From Alkalibacterium sp. 20 (GTDB taxonomy: Bacteria > Bacillota > Bacilli > Lactobacillales > Carnobacteriaceae_A), in the NCBI RefSeq assembly GCF_001885615.1, contig NZ_LSRN01000017.1, forward strand, positions 1 through 54,118: a stretch of 54,118 nucleotides of DNA. The letters are read 5' to 3'. Positions 30,012 to 39,740 of this stretch are shown here, in pieces. A program made the position numbers and the translations under genes. The number at the start of each line of letters is the position of its first letter. Within the stretch, counting starts at the first letter, position 1. The notes beneath the pieces are model-generated. The model had not been told where the DNA came from. It was given only the letters and a program-made list of their open reading frames with translations, and did not search any database.

Positions 30012-30353
30012 TTAAACTTTTTCAAGAACTTTTGCAGTAACCAACGAATCTAATATGCCATCTACGAATTTTTTTTCTTCTTCCAATTGATCAGATTTGT
30101 ACAAATCAATTTTTTTCAACCCATTTGAGGTAACTGCAGACAATTTAAGTTCATCGATATCTTTAGAGATGATTATTTTCAGCTTAGCCTTTTTTTTATC
30201 TTGGCTGTTTAATGATAACACTCTTTCATAATGAAAGGATCCATTTTTATTTTCTAAAAACCCATTATCTCTTAGCGTATAGCGTTTTGCGTCTTCATGA
30301 ATAGCATAATGATCGTCGCTTCCTAATAAATGATCTTTTTTGTATGTTGCCAT
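30012..30353 (-). CDS. DUF1831-like small protein
   Basis: A 113-aa soluble protein with no known function. I recognise it as probably DUF1831 from the segment YTLRDNGFLENKNGSFHYERVL and from its position: in Lactobacillales such genes lie next to a cysteine desulfurase and mnmA. It is rich in Lys and charged residues and has no signal peptide, membrane segment or Cys. An AGGGGGAGAG site precedes the ATG. It follows the desulfurase gene by 35 bp, so a helper role in sulfur transfer can be proposed but not shown. Confidence 0.7.
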   Translation of the reverse strand: MATYKKDHLLGSDDHYAIHEDAKRYTLRDNGFLENKNGSFHYERVLSLNSQDKKKAKLKIIISKDIDELKLSAVTSNGLKKIDLYKSDQLEEEKKFVDGILDSLVTAKVLEKV

Positions 30354-30388
30354 TGCTTCTCTCCCCCTCTTATATATCTGATTATTAG

Positions 30389-31543
30389 TTAATTTTTCTT
30401 CAGAAAAGTACAGGCATATTCCAGCTTATCTACCGTTTTTCTAATCATTTCTTCCGTTACATCTTGACCGAAACTAATCCGTATAGTTTCTTCGACTGCT
30501 GGATGTTTTTCATCATATAATGCAATCAAAACATGACTTGGCTCAATATTACCTGCCGTGCAGGCCGAACCTATAGACACGGCGATTTTTGCTAAATCTA
30601 AATGAATGAGTAGTTTTTCAGCGGGAACACTTTTTATATGAATGCTGAGTATATGGGGCAAACTTTTCTCAACCGATCCATTCACAATAAAATCGATTTC
30701 CGTTTCCTTAAATTCTTTTATGAATAACCGTTTAAGCTGACTATATGAATCTCTTGATTTTTCTTTATTCTCCATTCTAAGCTCTACGGCTTTTTTAAAT
30801 CCGACGATGGCTGGTATATTTTCCGTACCGGCTCTTTTATTATTTTCTTGCTCGCCCCCCATGATTAAACTAGGGATCACGACAGCTTGATTTATATATA
30901 AAAAACCGATTCCCTTAGGACCGTTGATTTTATGAGCTGAAACAGAGAGCAAATCAATATTATCTCGTTTCACATCTATATCTTCGGTACCGTATGCTTG
31001 AACAGCGTCTGTGTGAAAAAGGATTTTAGTATCTAATTCTTTCAAATAATCTCCTATGGCTCTTATTGGCATCAAGCTTCCTATTTCATTATTACCATAC
31101 ATAATAGAAATAAGTATTGTGTCTTCACGTATAGCTTCTTTGACTTGTTCCAGAGTTACTTCTCCATCTTCGTTGACGGGTAGAAACGTAACGTCAAACC
31201 CTTCACTTTCCAAATGTTCCATGGGTTCCAGGACAGCAGGGTGCTCAACTGCTGTTGTGATGATATGTTTGCCATACTCTTTAAGTTTTTCAGCAGTTTT
31301 GATTATAGCCATATTATCACTTTCAGTTCCTCCACTCGTTATAATGATTTCGTGGGGTTTCGCATGGATACTTTTAGCGAAAGTTAGTCGAGCTTCTTCC
31401 AGTATACCTTTGCTCTCTCGACCAATTTGATGAATGCTCGAAGCATTTCCATAATGGTTCTTCATTGCATCTGTCATCTCATCGATAACTTTTGGATGCA
31501 TAGGTGTGGTTGCTGCATGATCTAAATATATCGTTTCAGTCAT
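30389..31543 (-). CDS. Cysteine desulfurase (IscS/NifS family, YrvO-like)
   Basis: Pyridoxal-phosphate enzyme of 384 aa that takes sulfur from cysteine to form a protein persulfide. Visible are LDHAATTP, HxxAV and DAVQAYG cofactor-contact motifs, the PLP lysine in SVSAHKINGPKG (about 205) and the catalytic Cys in GSACTAG (about 327). By synteny with Bacillus yrvO-trmU it probably supplies sulfur to MnmA. It starts 18 bp after gshF, so the two are likely cotranscribed, linking sulfur transfer and glutathione synthesis. Confidence 0.93.
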   Translation of the reverse strand: MTETIYLDHAATTPMHPKVIDEMTDAMKNHYGNASSIHQIGRESKGILEEARLTFAKSIHAKPHEIIITSGGTESDNMAIIKTAEKLKEYGKHIITTAVEHPAVLEPMEHLESEGFDVTFLPVNEDGEVTLEQVKEAIREDTILISIMYGNNEIGSLMPIRAIGDYLKELDTKILFHTDAVQAYGTEDIDVKRDNIDLLSVSAHKINGPKGIGFLYINQAVVIPSLIMGGEQENNKRAGTENIPAIVGFKKAVELRMENKEKSRDSYSQLKRLFIKEFKETEIDFIVNGSVEKSLPHILSIHIKSVPAEKLLIHLDLAKIAVSIGSACTAGNIEPSHVLIALYDEKHPAVEETIRISFGQDVTEEMIRKTVDKLEYACTFLKKN

Positions 31544-31561
31544 AAAAAAGTCCTTTCTAAA

Positions 31562-33829
31562 CTATGAAAGTTCAATATCGGGATATAACATTTCCAACAC
31601 TTTTTTTGATAGACGTCTTCCCTTACCTTTTTGTACATAAGCATGCATATTCATTGCAGGATTAAAATTAGCTTCGATCACTGTGTATCCTTGGTTTTCT
31701 TTGGTACTTGGCAAATCGATATCAGGAATAATCAAATCTAAACCCGTGACTTTCACATTCAATGCTTTAGCTATTTCTTCGGCGACTCGCATATAACTTT
31801 CATGCATATCATCGGTAACATCGATAGAATCTCCACCGGTAGATATATTTGAATTTTCACGTAGATTCACTTTCTTGTTGTTTTCAATAATGCTCTCAAA
31901 CGTGTGACCTTGTTCTTCAAGCATCAATTCTTCTATCTCACTTGTTTTGATTTTTTCAAGCGGTGCCCGGTGGTTCTCACCTCTATAAGGATGCTTGTTC
32001 TTTAACGCAATCAATTCTCTGACGGTATGTTCACCGTCACCCGTTACATTCGCAGGTTCACGAAGTAAGACTGCTTCGACTTTTTCATCAAGAACAAAAA
32101 ACCGATATTCCGTTCCTTCAATATACTCCTCTACCAGGATACCATCATCCTCTTTGAATGCGATAATCAAAGCATCTTCATAGGCTTTTCTTGAAGGCGA
32201 TTGTTTGAAAATAGATATTCCGATCCCGTAATTTGTTGATTTAGGTTTAACAACAATCGACTTGCTGTTGAGCAAGTCATAATAATTTTTAGCTTCTGTT
32301 AATGTAGAGAACTCCTCCCCATCTGGAACTGCGAAGCTCTTTTCTCTCAGAAGTTTTTTAGTCACTGTTTTATTAGCCATGATCCAATGAGAAATATATG
32401 TATCCTTCGATGTCATATTTCCATTTCTCACATACTCTTTATTTCCCTTATAAGTGAAAGCCAAAAAATGATCATTCTCATCTAGTACTGTCGTTTCAAG
32501 ACCCATTTGTAAAGCATCGTACAGTAGTATTTGGGAGCTCATTTCCATCGTTTCAAAACCATTTAAAAGAAACGGTTTTTCAAGTGAAAGCTGTTTGTAG
32601 TTTAGTCCTAATTCAATACCAAAATCGATAAAAGATGACTTTTCTTTTAATCTCGTCACTATTTTAGCAGCCAGCGTTTCTTCTGGATGATGGAACACAT
32701 GTATCGCTTCATCAATGACATTAGAGTAGTCATTCGGTAACTTTAATTCGCGGCAGGTTTGTTTCATCATAGTCAAAAGCGAAAGACCTTCTTCTTGATA
32801 ACGCGAGGTTTCGAAAGTATTTTCAAGAGAAGTCTGTGCATTCATTTCAATACCTACTTTGATGTCTTCGTCTGAATTATCCTGGTCCATCCATACCATC
32901 GTTAATAAATATACATGAACGAAAAGAGACTGTTCATATGAAAAACCTAAAGGGTCAAAAGGATTCAAATCAAACGACCTGAGCTCAATATACCGCGCTC
33001 CATTATTAATTAATTGACTAACGTATTTCCCTTTCCCTCTTAACCTGGACGAGCCATAATATTCTCTCTCTTCGTATAATGTATTATTTTTTACTAATCG
33101 TTCAATGTCTTCTATATATCTACCTATAGACTCATATGACACATTATCTGTAAAAGTATTATGATACCCGTATGTGCTATTTCTAATGCTTCTAACCATT
33201 CCAATCGATTCACTATCCAGTAAAGACGGGTGACTCACCGGTGAAGCACCAAATAAATAAGTCAATACCCACTGATATCTCAAATAGTTCCGAGACATTT
33301 TAAGATACAAGTCATTGCACCATTCATCTAATTCATCATGTCCTTGAAACTGTTCACTTAGCTTTTCTAAAAATACTGGGTCAAATGAAAAATTAAAATG
33401 TACACCGCTTATCATTTGTTTTTTCTTTCCATATTTGTCAGCTAGATTTTTACGGTATTTAATTTCACTTGAATCCTCCACTTTAATAAGCGGAATATCT
33501 TCTTCGTCAGGCAAAACGTTAGGCATACTGAATGGCCAAACAAATTCATCTTCTGAAAGTGTACGATTAACCACATCGTGTAATGCTTTTAACCACTGGT
33601 ACTGTTGCTTTAATGTGTCTTGTGGTGGAGTCACCAATTCAAGTTGAGATTCACTGAAATCTGTTTGGATATAAGGGTGATGGTTACGATTACCAAAAAG
33701 AGCTGGATGATCAGTTAAAGCTAAATATCCCTCTTTATCCGCTCTGAGCCCTTCTTTCTCAATACCAAACGATCCTTTTATAAAATACGGTTCAAGTTTG
33801 TTTTCTTGTATGATTTTTTTAAAATTCAT
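31562..33829 (-). CDS. gshF: Bifunctional glutamate-cysteine ligase / glutathione synthetase
   Basis: Makes glutathione from glutamate, cysteine and glycine in one polypeptide. The 755-aa protein has an N-terminal proteobacterial-type glutamate-cysteine ligase domain (about 1-460; FGIEKEGLR, PHPYIQTDFSESQLELVTP-like segment, YIELRSFDLNPFDP). It ends with an ATP-grasp domain (about 480-750; VVKPKSTNYGIGI, GTEYRFFVLD, GLDLIIPD, VIEANFNPAMNMH). The ATG at 33829 has GAGGAA 7 bp upstream; an in-frame extension of 12 residues was rejected. This fusion occurs in some Lactobacillales, Listeria and Pasteurellaceae. Confidence 0.95.
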   Translation of the reverse strand: MNFKKIIQENKLEPYFIKGSFGIEKEGLRADKEGYLALTDHPALFGNRNHHPYIQTDFSESQLELVTPPQDTLKQQYQWLKALHDVVNRTLSEDEFVWPFSMPNVLPDEEDIPLIKVEDSSEIKYRKNLADKYGKKKQMISGVHFNFSFDPVFLEKLSEQFQGHDELDEWCNDLYLKMSRNYLRYQWVLTYLFGASPVSHPSLLDSESIGMVRSIRNSTYGYHNTFTDNVSYESIGRYIEDIERLVKNNTLYEEREYYGSSRLRGKGKYVSQLINNGARYIELRSFDLNPFDPLGFSYEQSLFVHVYLLTMVWMDQDNSDEDIKVGIEMNAQTSLENTFETSRYQEEGLSLLTMMKQTCRELKLPNDYSNVIDEAIHVFHHPEETLAAKIVTRLKEKSSFIDFGIELGLNYKQLSLEKPFLLNGFETMEMSSQILLYDALQMGLETTVLDENDHFLAFTYKGNKEYVRNGNMTSKDTYISHWIMANKTVTKKLLREKSFAVPDGEEFSTLTEAKNYYDLLNSKSIVVKPKSTNYGIGISIFKQSPSRKAYEDALIIAFKEDDGILVEEYIEGTEYRFFVLDEKVEAVLLREPANVTGDGEHTVRELIALKNKHPYRGENHRAPLEKIKTSEIEELMLEEQGHTFESIIENNKKVNLRENSNISTGGDSIDVTDDMHESYMRVAEEIAKALNVKVTGLDLIIPDIDLPSTKENQGYTVIEANFNPAMNMHAYVQKGKGRRLSKKVLEMLYPDIELS

Positions 33830-33962
33830 TCTATACTTCCTCTTTTTTTTTCCTATTAATATCACAGTCTATCTTATCACAAACTAAACAGTGAAACTAG
33901 AAAAACAGATGCCAGATTATAGCAAACATTCGTTCATGTTTATTTTATTGTTTCCAAAAGAA

Positions 33963-33971
33963 TGCTATACT
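33963..33971 (+). promoter_or_regulatory. Extended -10 element upstream of rarA
   Basis: TG-C-TATACT, an extended -10, lies about 47 bp before the rarA start. The -35 region is poor (TTATTG with 15-bp spacing). Confidence 0.4.
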
Positions 33972-34017
33972 TGAAATGCATAACGATATGATCATAATTT
34001 TCCAAAGGAGAATCAGA

Positions 34018-35283
34018 TTGAACAAACCATTAGCCTACCGCATGCGTCCAAAAACGATTGAAAACATTGTTGGACAATCCCATCTCGTAGGAGAAGGCAA
34101 AATCATATGGAGAATGGTAAAAGCTAAACAACTTTCTTCAATGATCTTATACGGTCCTCCCGGTATAGGGAAAACCAGTATAGCCAGTGCCATAGCGGGG
34201 TCCACGCAATATGCTTTTCGTATGTTGAACGCCGCAACTGACAAGAAAAAAGACTTGGAAATCGTTGTAGAAGAAGCAAAAATGAGCGGTACCGTTGTCC
34301 TACTGCTTGATGAGGTGCACCGTTTAGATAAACCTAAACAGGACTTTTTACTCCCTCATCTTGAGAATGGAAGAATCGTACTGATAGGTGCGACTACCGA
34401 AAACCCCTATATTTCTATTCACCCCGCCATTAGAAGTCGGGCACAAATATTTGAATTGAAACCATTAAGCGATTCTCAAATTACATCCGCTCTAAATAGA
34501 GCAATAACAGATGTAGAAGATGGTTTAGGCCACTACTCTATTGATATTGATGAAAAAGTTCTAAACTATTTTGCTCGTTCAACCCAAGGCGATTTAAGAA
34601 GTTCTCTGAATGCCTTAGAATTAGCCGTTACATCAACAGAACCTGATAAAGATGGAATCATTGTTATCTCTCTAGACGTTGCTGAGGAATGTTTGCAAAG
34701 AAAGTCATTGAGTCACGATAAAGATGGTGATGCCCATTATAATGCCATATCAGCATTCCAAAAATCGATTCGAGGAAGCGATGTCCATGCCGCCCTTCAT
34801 TACTTGGCTCGCTTAATAGAAGCCGGAGAACTCAAGGTAATCATCAGGCGACTCATTGTTACTGCTTATGAAGATATCGGTCTAGCTAATCCGGCTGGGG
34901 TTGCCCGTGTCGTGACAGCCGTAGAAGCCGCAGAAAAAATAGGGTTCCCAGAGGCTCGAATTCCTCTCTCTAATGCGGTTATTGAAATGTGCTTATCTCC
35001 TAAGTCAAATAGCGCTATAATTGCAATAGACGCAGCTTTAAGCGACGTCAGAAACGGACTTGCGGGGGATGTTCCAAGCCATTTAAAGGATGCCCACTAT
35101 CAAGGGGCAGAAAAATTAGGCAGTGGCATTGGCTATAAATACCCTCATGACTATGAAAACCATTGGATAAAGCAGCAGTATTTACCTGATATCATCAAAA
35201 ATAAACAGTATTATAACCCAATAATGACATCCAAATTTGAAAATGCTTTAAGCAATCAACTAGCAAAATATAAGAACAAATAA
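34018..35283 (+). CDS. rarA: Replication-associated recombination protein A (MgsA/RarA AAA+ ATPase)
   Basis: Clamp-loader-like AAA+ ATPase acting at stalled replication forks. The 421-aa protein has Walker A GPPGIGKT (46-53), Walker B LLLDEVHRLD, sensor 1 GATTEN and the C-terminal helical tetramerisation region (AYEDIGLANP, YQGAEKLGSGIGYKYPHDY). The start is a TTG with AAAGGAG 7 bp upstream; upstream in-frame codons lack a ribosome-binding site and do not resemble RarA. The 6S RNA gene follows it, an order also found in Bacillus. Confidence 0.94.
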   Translation: MNKPLAYRMRPKTIENIVGQSHLVGEGKIIWRMVKAKQLSSMILYGPPGIGKTSIASAIAGSTQYAFRMLNAATDKKKDLEIVVEEAKMSGTVVLLLDEVHRLDKPKQDFLLPHLENGRIVLIGATTENPYISIHPAIRSRAQIFELKPLSDSQITSALNRAITDVEDGLGHYSIDIDEKVLNYFARSTQGDLRSSLNALELAVTSTEPDKDGIIVISLDVAEECLQRKSLSHDKDGDAHYNAISAFQKSIRGSDVHAALHYLARLIEAGELKVIIRRLIVTAYEDIGLANPAGVARVVTAVEAAEKIGFPEARIPLSNAVIEMCLSPKSNSAIIAIDAALSDVRNGLAGDVPSHLKDAHYQGAEKLGSGIGYKYPHDYENHWIKQQYLPDIIKNKQYYNPIMTSKFENALSNQLAKYKNK

Positions 35284-35307
35284 TCGTCCTCTCATGAGCA
35301 CTCCTCA

Positions 35308-35336
35308 TTGACTAAATAGGTCTTCCGTGCTAATAT
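35308..35336 (+). promoter_or_regulatory. Promoter of the 6S RNA gene
   Basis: -35 TTGACT (35308-35313), 17-bp spacer, -10 TAATAT (35331-35336), directly upstream of the predicted 6S RNA 5' end. Confidence 0.88.
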
Positions 35337-35340
35337 AAAG

Positions 35341-35536
35341 ATAAGAATTCTGAGGTGTACGCGATGCCTACAAACAGTGTTGACCGAACATTTTATTAAA
35401 ACATTGGGATTCTAAAGGAGAAATTGCTGACATGCCTTATCATTTGGAAGTCAAATATTTTTCTGGTGAAGCCCACCTGCTAATAGCGGGTTCAACCTAA
35501 TATGGCATTCAACCGGCACCATCGGATTTCTTATAC
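35341..35536 (+). ncRNA. ssrS: 6S RNA
   Basis: A gene-free stretch of about 195 bp that can fold into the long rod expected for 6S RNA, which binds the housekeeping RNA polymerase holoenzyme. The ends pair: ATAAGAA (35341-35347) with TTCTTAT (35528-35534), then GGTG with CACC and ATGCC with GGCAT further in, leaving a central open region. A near-consensus promoter lies upstream and a strong terminator just downstream. Its place directly after rarA matches 6S-1 in Bacillus. Identification rests on position, size and fold, not on a covariance search. Confidence 0.8.
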
Positions 35537-35549
35537 TTATTTTGAAACG

Positions 35550-35579
35550 GAGTCAAGACTTATGTCTTGGCTCTTTTTT
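35550..35579 (+). terminator. Terminator downstream of 6S RNA
   Basis: 10-bp stem GAGTCAAGAC/GTCTTGGCTC (one G-T pair), loop TTAT, then six T. Confidence 0.93.
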
Positions 35580-35649
35580 CCTTTTATTAGGTAATTATTA
35601 TAAATTTTAGTATAATAAAAGTAAGATTAAAAGAAGGGTTGTGTGTAAT

Positions 35650-36114
35650 ATGTTACAAGAGTATAAAACAATTTTAATAGCTATCGATGGGTCTTCTCAA
35701 GCAGAGAAAGCGTTCAAAAAAGCAGTTGAAGTAGCAAAAAGAAATGATGCTGTTCTTGTACTTGCCCATGTAATTGACACTAGAGCTTATCAATCATTCA
35801 GTACGTTTGATGGCTCAATTGCTGATAATGCACGTGAAGAAGCTAAAGGTACCCTTAATGATTACAAAGCATACGCCAGGAAAGAGGGACTTTCACAGGT
35901 CAGAACTGTTTTAGAATATGGATCACCAAAAGTAATGATCGCAAAGCAGATTCCAGAGGCTGAAAATGTTGATTTGATCATGCTCGGTGCCACTGGTTTA
36001 AATGCGGTTGAACGTATATTTGTTGGTTCTGTTTCTGAATACGTTATACGTCAAGCTAAATGTGATGTCTTGATCGTACGTACTGATTTAGACAATAAAT
36101 ATACTGAAGAATAA
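35650..36114 (+). CDS. Universal stress protein UspA family
   Basis: Small cytoplasmic ATP-binding stress protein of 154 aa. It has the family N-terminus YKTILIAIDGS and the C-terminal nucleotide-binding pattern G-x2-G-x9-G-S in GATGLNAVERIFVGSVSEYV, followed by DVLIVRT. The ATG at 35650 gives the usual MLQEYK start; a GTG three codons earlier would sit too close to the ribosome-binding site. Convergent with ackA, with which it shares a terminator. Confidence 0.93.
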   Translation: MLQEYKTILIAIDGSSQAEKAFKKAVEVAKRNDAVLVLAHVIDTRAYQSFSTFDGSIADNAREEAKGTLNDYKAYARKEGLSQVRTVLEYGSPKVMIAKQIPEAENVDLIMLGATGLNAVERIFVGSVSEYVIRQAKCDVLIVRTDLDNKYTEE

Positions 36115-36124
36115 ATGCAAAAAT

Positions 36125-36173
36125 AAAAAGGCTTTATATGTCCGGTAATGCGGACATATAAAGCCTTTTTTTT
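36125..36173. terminator. Bidirectional terminator between uspA and ackA
   Basis: Perfect 20-bp stem (36125-36144 with 36151-36170), 6-nt loop, T-runs on both strands. Confidence 0.95.
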
Positions 36174-36177
36174 GTAA

Positions 36178-37368
36178 TTATTTACTGAATTTTTGTACAT
36201 CACGAGCAATCATAACTTCTTCATCTGTAGGGATGAGTAATACTTTAACTTTTGAATCATCTGTCGAGATAATTCTTTGTTTACCTCTAACATTATTTTT
36301 CTCACCATCAATGTGAACACCAAGGAAAGAAATGCCGTCAATGACTTTCTCACGTGTTTCTGGGCCATTCTCACCGATACCGGCTGTAAAGACAATAGCA
36401 TCAACACCATTCATGGTTGCTGCATATGAACCGATATATTTTTTCACTCTATCTTCGAATATGCGTAAAGCTAATTCTGCTCGTTCGTTTGTGTCTTCTA
36501 CATCTTCTAAATCTCTCATATCACTTGAAATGCCAGAAATACCTTTTAATCCAGATTCATTATTTAAAATATAAATCATATCGTTAATGGACTCAATGCC
36601 TTCTTTTTCCATTAAAAACGGCAGTAATGAAGCATCAATATCGCCTGATCTAGTCCCCATAGTTACACCTGCTAATGGAGTGAATCCCATTGAAGTGTCC
36701 ACAGATTTCCCACCGTCTACTGCTGTAATAGAAGCACCATTACCTAAATGGCAAGTGATGATTTTTAAATCTTCAATTGGTTTTTCTAACATTTCTGCCG
36801 CTTTTTGAGCAACGTATTTGTGACTTGTTCCATGTGCACCATATTTACGGGCATTATGTTTTTCATAATATTCTAATGGAATACTATACAAATAGTTTAC
36901 TTTAGGCATTGTTTGGTGGAAAGAAGTATCAAATACAGCTACGCTAGTAATATCTGGTAAAATTTTTCTAAACACTTTGATTCCTGTTGCATTTGCAGGG
37001 TTGTGTAAGGGTGCAAATTCGGATAAGCTTTCTATTTGTTCAACAACTTCATCAGTTACTAGTGCTGAATCTTTGAAAATTTCTCCACCAGCAACGACAC
37101 GATGGCCTACACCTGTAATTTCATTGAAGTCATTAATAATCTTTAATTCCGTTAATTGTTTTAACAACATTTCAACAGCAATTTCGTGATTAGCAATATC
37201 GACAACTTGTTTATATTTTTCGCCATTATTATATTTAATTGTAAAAATAGAATCATTTAATCCAATACGTTCAACAACACCAGATGCTAACTCATCTTCT
37301 TGTGGCATTGTAAATAATTTCCATTTCAAACTTGAACTTCCAGCATTAATTGCAATTGTTTTTGACAT
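36178..37368 (-). CDS. ackA: Acetate kinase
   Basis: Interconverts acetyl phosphate plus ADP and acetate plus ATP, the energy-yielding last step of acetate fermentation. The 396-aa product is full length, with the N-terminal [12 protein letters not shown] motif, [23 protein letters not shown], the HLGNGASI phosphate-binding motif, [19 protein letters not shown] and FTAGIGEN near the C-terminus. AAAGGGAG precedes the ATG. It follows the YtxK-like methyltransferase gene by 22 bp, the same order as ytxK-ackA in Bacillus. Confidence 0.97.
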   Translation of the reverse strand: MSKTIAINAGSSSLKWKLFTMPQEDELASGVVERIGLNDSIFTIKYNNGEKYKQVVDIANHEIAVEMLLKQLTELKIINDFNEITGVGHRVVAGGEIFKDSALVTDEVVEQIESLSEFAPLHNPANATGIKVFRKILPDITSVAVFDTSFHQTMPKVNYLYSIPLEYYEKHNARKYGAHGTSHKYVAQKAAEMLEKPIEDLKIITCHLGNGASITAVDGGKSVDTSMGFTPLAGVTMGTRSGDIDASLLPFLMEKEGIESINDMIYILNNESGLKGISGISSDMRDLEDVEDTNERAELALRIFEDRVKKYIGSYAATMNGVDAIVFTAGIGENGPETREKVIDGISFLGVHIDGEKNNVRGKQRIISTDDSKVKVLLIPTDEEVMIARDVQKFSK

Positions 37369-37390
37369 ATTAGTCGCTCCCTTTTTATAG

Positions 37391-38398
37391 TTATATTTGT
37401 TGATCTTTTTTCCATTCTTTTATATCTAAAATAAATTCCTTGAATGCATTCTGATCGTTGAGACTAGGTACAGTTGATACCAACACTTCAGAAACCTGTT
37501 TACTTTGATCACCTTTCTTCTGCACAATAAACAACGATTTTCTTGATTTGGGCGAACTGAACCATTCATGTGGCATATGGATAATGGCTTGGACATGCCC
37601 TACAGAATGAACATACTGTAATAAACTTTTTACCTCTTCAGATTCAAATACATTTGTAGGCAACAAATAAAAAGCATACCCATTCTCTTTCAAATAATTA
37701 AACCCTTGTTCAATTAGTAAATAATGGCTATAAGAATAACCTTCTTCAAACCCTGTTTTAAATGCATCACTGTCTACATCTTTAGGATAATAGCCTATTG
37801 GAAGATCTGAGACCATTAAGTCTACCGGATCCAACAAAAGAGGTTGCAATGCATCTTGATGCATTAACTGAATCGGAATATTTAATAACCCGGATACAGT
37901 AGACGCTAACGATATAAGCAAATCATCATTATCCACACCTGTTAATTTGATCTTTGAATTGTTAGAAAAGAGTGTCGTAAAAAGAGTGTATAATAAATTC
38001 CCGGTTCCCACCGATAGATCTGCCAGATGCAGTGCCTCATCTTTTTCATAAAATAAATCTATGAAATAAGATAATATAACACCAATACCATCAGGAGTCG
38101 GTTGATGATTAACTTGCAATTGCTCTTCTTTAACTGTATTGATTAATATCATCTGTATGGCTTTTTTCTTTTCTTCCAGTGACAAATCATCGATGGATAA
38201 AGAAGCATACATTTTTTTTAACTTATCTCTAGTTTCTGGTTTAGGCAGGTTATTCTCAATATGAATTTTTCCATTATCTATGATGTTTTCACCTGTTTCA
38301 ATAAAAGCTTCTATAAAAGTAGAATCCAAGTCGTTTTTGATAAGTTGTGTCGATTCTAATAACACAGTATAAAAATCTTCTACTTTAGTGGTATCCAC
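37391..38398 (-). CDS. Class I SAM-dependent methyltransferase (YtxK-like)
   Basis: A 335-aa protein related to N6-adenine DNA methyltransferases, with the SAM-binding [12 protein letters not shown] (about 150-161) and a motif IV-like SDLPIGYYP in place of NPPY. Its substrate is unknown. The GTG at 38398 is chosen: AAAGGA lies 9 bp upstream, the length then matches YtxK, and the promoter found at 38474-38502 would start the transcript almost on top of an upstream in-frame ATG at 38464. No restriction gene is nearby, so a role in restriction-modification is unlikely. Cotranscribed with ackA. Confidence 0.88.
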   Translation of the reverse strand: MDTTKVEDFYTVLLESTQLIKNDLDSTFIEAFIETGENIIDNGKIHIENNLPKPETRDKLKKMYASLSIDDLSLEEKKKAIQMILINTVKEEQLQVNHQPTPDGIGVILSYFIDLFYEKDEALHLADLSVGTGNLLYTLFTTLFSNNSKIKLTGVDNDDLLISLASTVSGLLNIPIQLMHQDALQPLLLDPVDLMVSDLPIGYYPKDVDSDAFKTGFEEGYSYSHYLLIEQGFNYLKENGYAFYLLPTNVFESEEVKSLLQYVHSVGHVQAIIHMPHEWFSSPKSRKSLFIVQKKGDQSKQVSEVLVSTVPSLNDQNAFKEFILDIKEWKKDQQI

Positions 38399-38473
38399 TA
38401 CAACAATCCTTTCATTTTGAGCAATATCTAAATTGTTTATGCCGCATGAAAGCAAAACTCGCATACTTATATT

Positions 38474-38502
38474 ATCTTAACTTATTCACAAGGTATGTAC
38501 AA
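38474..38502 (-). promoter_or_regulatory. Promoter of the ytxK-like gene and ackA
   Basis: -35 TTGTAC (38497-38502), 17-bp spacer, -10 TAAGAT (38474-38479). A perfect palindrome TGACAC-T-GTGTCA (38542-38554) lies about 80 bp before the predicted start point and may be an operator. Confidence 0.65.
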
Positions 38503-38567
38503 GATTTAAGATTTAAATATAATTATTTTAGCCTAACATTATGACACTGTGTCAGATTTTTAGATAT

Positions 38568-38604
38568 AAAAAAGGAATCAAAATCTAAAAAGATTTATGA
38601 TTCC
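38568..38604 (-). terminator. Terminator of rpmA
   Basis: Stem GGAATC plus AAATCT with AGATTT plus GATTCC, one or two unpaired bases, followed on the minus strand by six T. Confidence 0.85.
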
Positions 38605-38618
38605 AGTTTTTATCTTGA

Positions 38619-38903
38619 TTAGTTAGCTAAAGGATAAACAGATACTTGCTTTTTGTTTTTACCTTTACGTTCAAAGCGAACAACACCATCAATTTTAGCA
38701 AATAAAGTGTCGTCTCCACCTCGGCCTACGTTTTCACCCGGATGGATTTTAGTTCCCCTTTGACGGTATAAAATAGATCCTCCAGAAACAGCTTGTCCAT
38801 CAGCGCGTTTAGATCCTAAACGTTTTGATTGTGAGTCACGGCCGTTAGTTGTTGAACCGCCACCTTTTTTATGAGCGAACAATTGTAAATTCATTTTCAA
38901 CAT
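38619..38903 (-). CDS. rpmA: 50S ribosomal protein L27, with cleavable N-terminal extension
   Basis: Ribosomal protein whose N-terminus reaches the peptidyl transferase centre. The 94-aa precursor begins MLKMNLQLF followed by AHKKGGGST; in Firmicutes the protease Prp cuts after Phe (here residue 9), and the extension is essential to remove. The ATG at 38903 has GGAGG 9 bp upstream. A longer in-frame start overlapping prp was rejected. The gene prp lies directly upstream, so substrate and protease are made together. Confidence 0.96.
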   Translation of the reverse strand: MLKMNLQLFAHKKGGGSTTNGRDSQSKRLGSKRADGQAVSGGSILYRQRGTKIHPGENVGRGGDDTLFAKIDGVVRFERKGKNKKQVSVYPLAN

Positions 38904-38919
38904 ATTCAATACACCTCCA

Positions 38920-39261
38920 TTATTTCCCATCAAGGGAATTAATTCTCAAATACTCATTATATTCTTCTTCTGTACTTTTTAAAGACAAGTAAAGACTTTT
39001 CATAAGTATCTGACCAGTTTCCATTTGTTTTTGAGTTAAATCAGTAGGTAAAGTAAATTTTAAATATCCACCAGAATCATTTGCGGAAACCACTTCAACA
39101 GGTATTTCAGCAATCTCTGATAAACTATTTACAGTACCAATACTTAAAGCTGAAACAGCAGCGCAAACAATGTCATAACCGTATGGGCCAGCTTCAGCAT
39201 GTCCAGACATTTCCACTGACATTATATTAGAATCTTCACGGCGAAATTGAATGTCTATCAT
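38920..39261 (-). CDS. prp: Ribosomal-processing cysteine protease Prp
   Basis: Cysteine protease of 113 aa that removes the N-terminal extension of L27 (and related phage proteins in some species). The catalytic pair is His21 (in [10 protein letters not shown]) and Cys33 (in [10 protein letters not shown]). It lies between rplU and rpmA as in all L27-processing Firmicutes. The ribosome-binding site is weak (AAAGTGAGA), suggesting low expression relative to its ribosomal-protein neighbours. Confidence 0.95.
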   Translation of the reverse strand: MIDIQFRREDSNIMSVEMSGHAEAGPYGYDIVCAAVSALSIGTVNSLSEIAEIPVEVVSANDSGGYLKFTLPTDLTQKQMETGQILMKSLYLSLKSTEEEYNEYLRINSLDGK

Positions 39262-39283
39262 TTCAGTCTCACTTTCTCAAATA

Positions 39284-39595
39284 TTAGTTAGTTTTAATTG
39301 ATGTTATAGAAACTTTTGTATAAGGTTGACGATGTCCTTTTTTTGTATGAGAGTCTTTACGACGACGATATTTAAACGTTGTCACTTTCTTCATACGACC
39401 TTGTTTTTCAATCGTACCTTCTACAGAAGCACCTTTGATGAAGGGATTACCTACTACAGTATTATCTCCTCCAACAAACAAAACTTCGTCAAAAATTACA
39501 GAATCGCCAGCTTCTCCGTCTAATTTTTCTACGAAGATATCTTGACCTTCTTCTATTTTAAACTGTTTTCCACCTGTTTTGATAATTGCGTACAT
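39284..39595 (-). CDS. rplU: 50S ribosomal protein L21
   Basis: The 103-aa product is full length for L21 and contains [13 protein letters not shown] at the start, VLFVGGDN and the C-terminal [18 protein letters not shown] motif. A strong AAAGGAGGTG site precedes the ATG. It heads the rplU-prp-rpmA operon, preceded by an L21-type leader. Confidence 0.97.
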   Translation of the reverse strand: MYAIIKTGGKQFKIEEGQDIFVEKLDGEAGDSVIFDEVLFVGGDNTVVGNPFIKGASVEGTIEKQGRMKKVTTFKYRRRKDSHTKKGHRQPYTKVSITSIKTN

Positions 39596-39603
39596 GTTTG
39601 TTG

Positions 39604-39735
39604 CACCTCCTTTAATTAATGAATAAAACGTTTAGTTTTATTCTTAAGCACTTAGACTCGCCGTTATAAGTAGCAGAAGTCTACTTTAAACTTATATACG
39701 AGCGGTTGTAGTTGTGGTGCTACACATTTACAACA
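39604..39735 (-). promoter_or_regulatory. L21 leader (autoregulatory 5' UTR of rplU)
   Basis: A leader of about 130 nt between the promoter and rplU, as in the Rfam L21 leader family, where L21 is thought to bind its own mRNA. A 9-bp hairpin GAATAAAAC/GTTTTATTC lies just before the ribosome-binding site, and further helices can be drawn upstream. The assignment rests on position and size. Confidence 0.7.
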
Positions 39736-39740
39736 TTGTT

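Noticed and set aside
35432-35500. Short peptide frame with a good ribosome-binding site inside the 6S RNA
   Set aside because: It lies in the helical body of 6S RNA and has no homologues I recognise.
37391-38464. Restriction-modification methyltransferase
   Set aside because: Although of the N6-methyltransferase fold, it matches YtxK, sits with ackA and has no restriction enzyme or specificity gene nearby.
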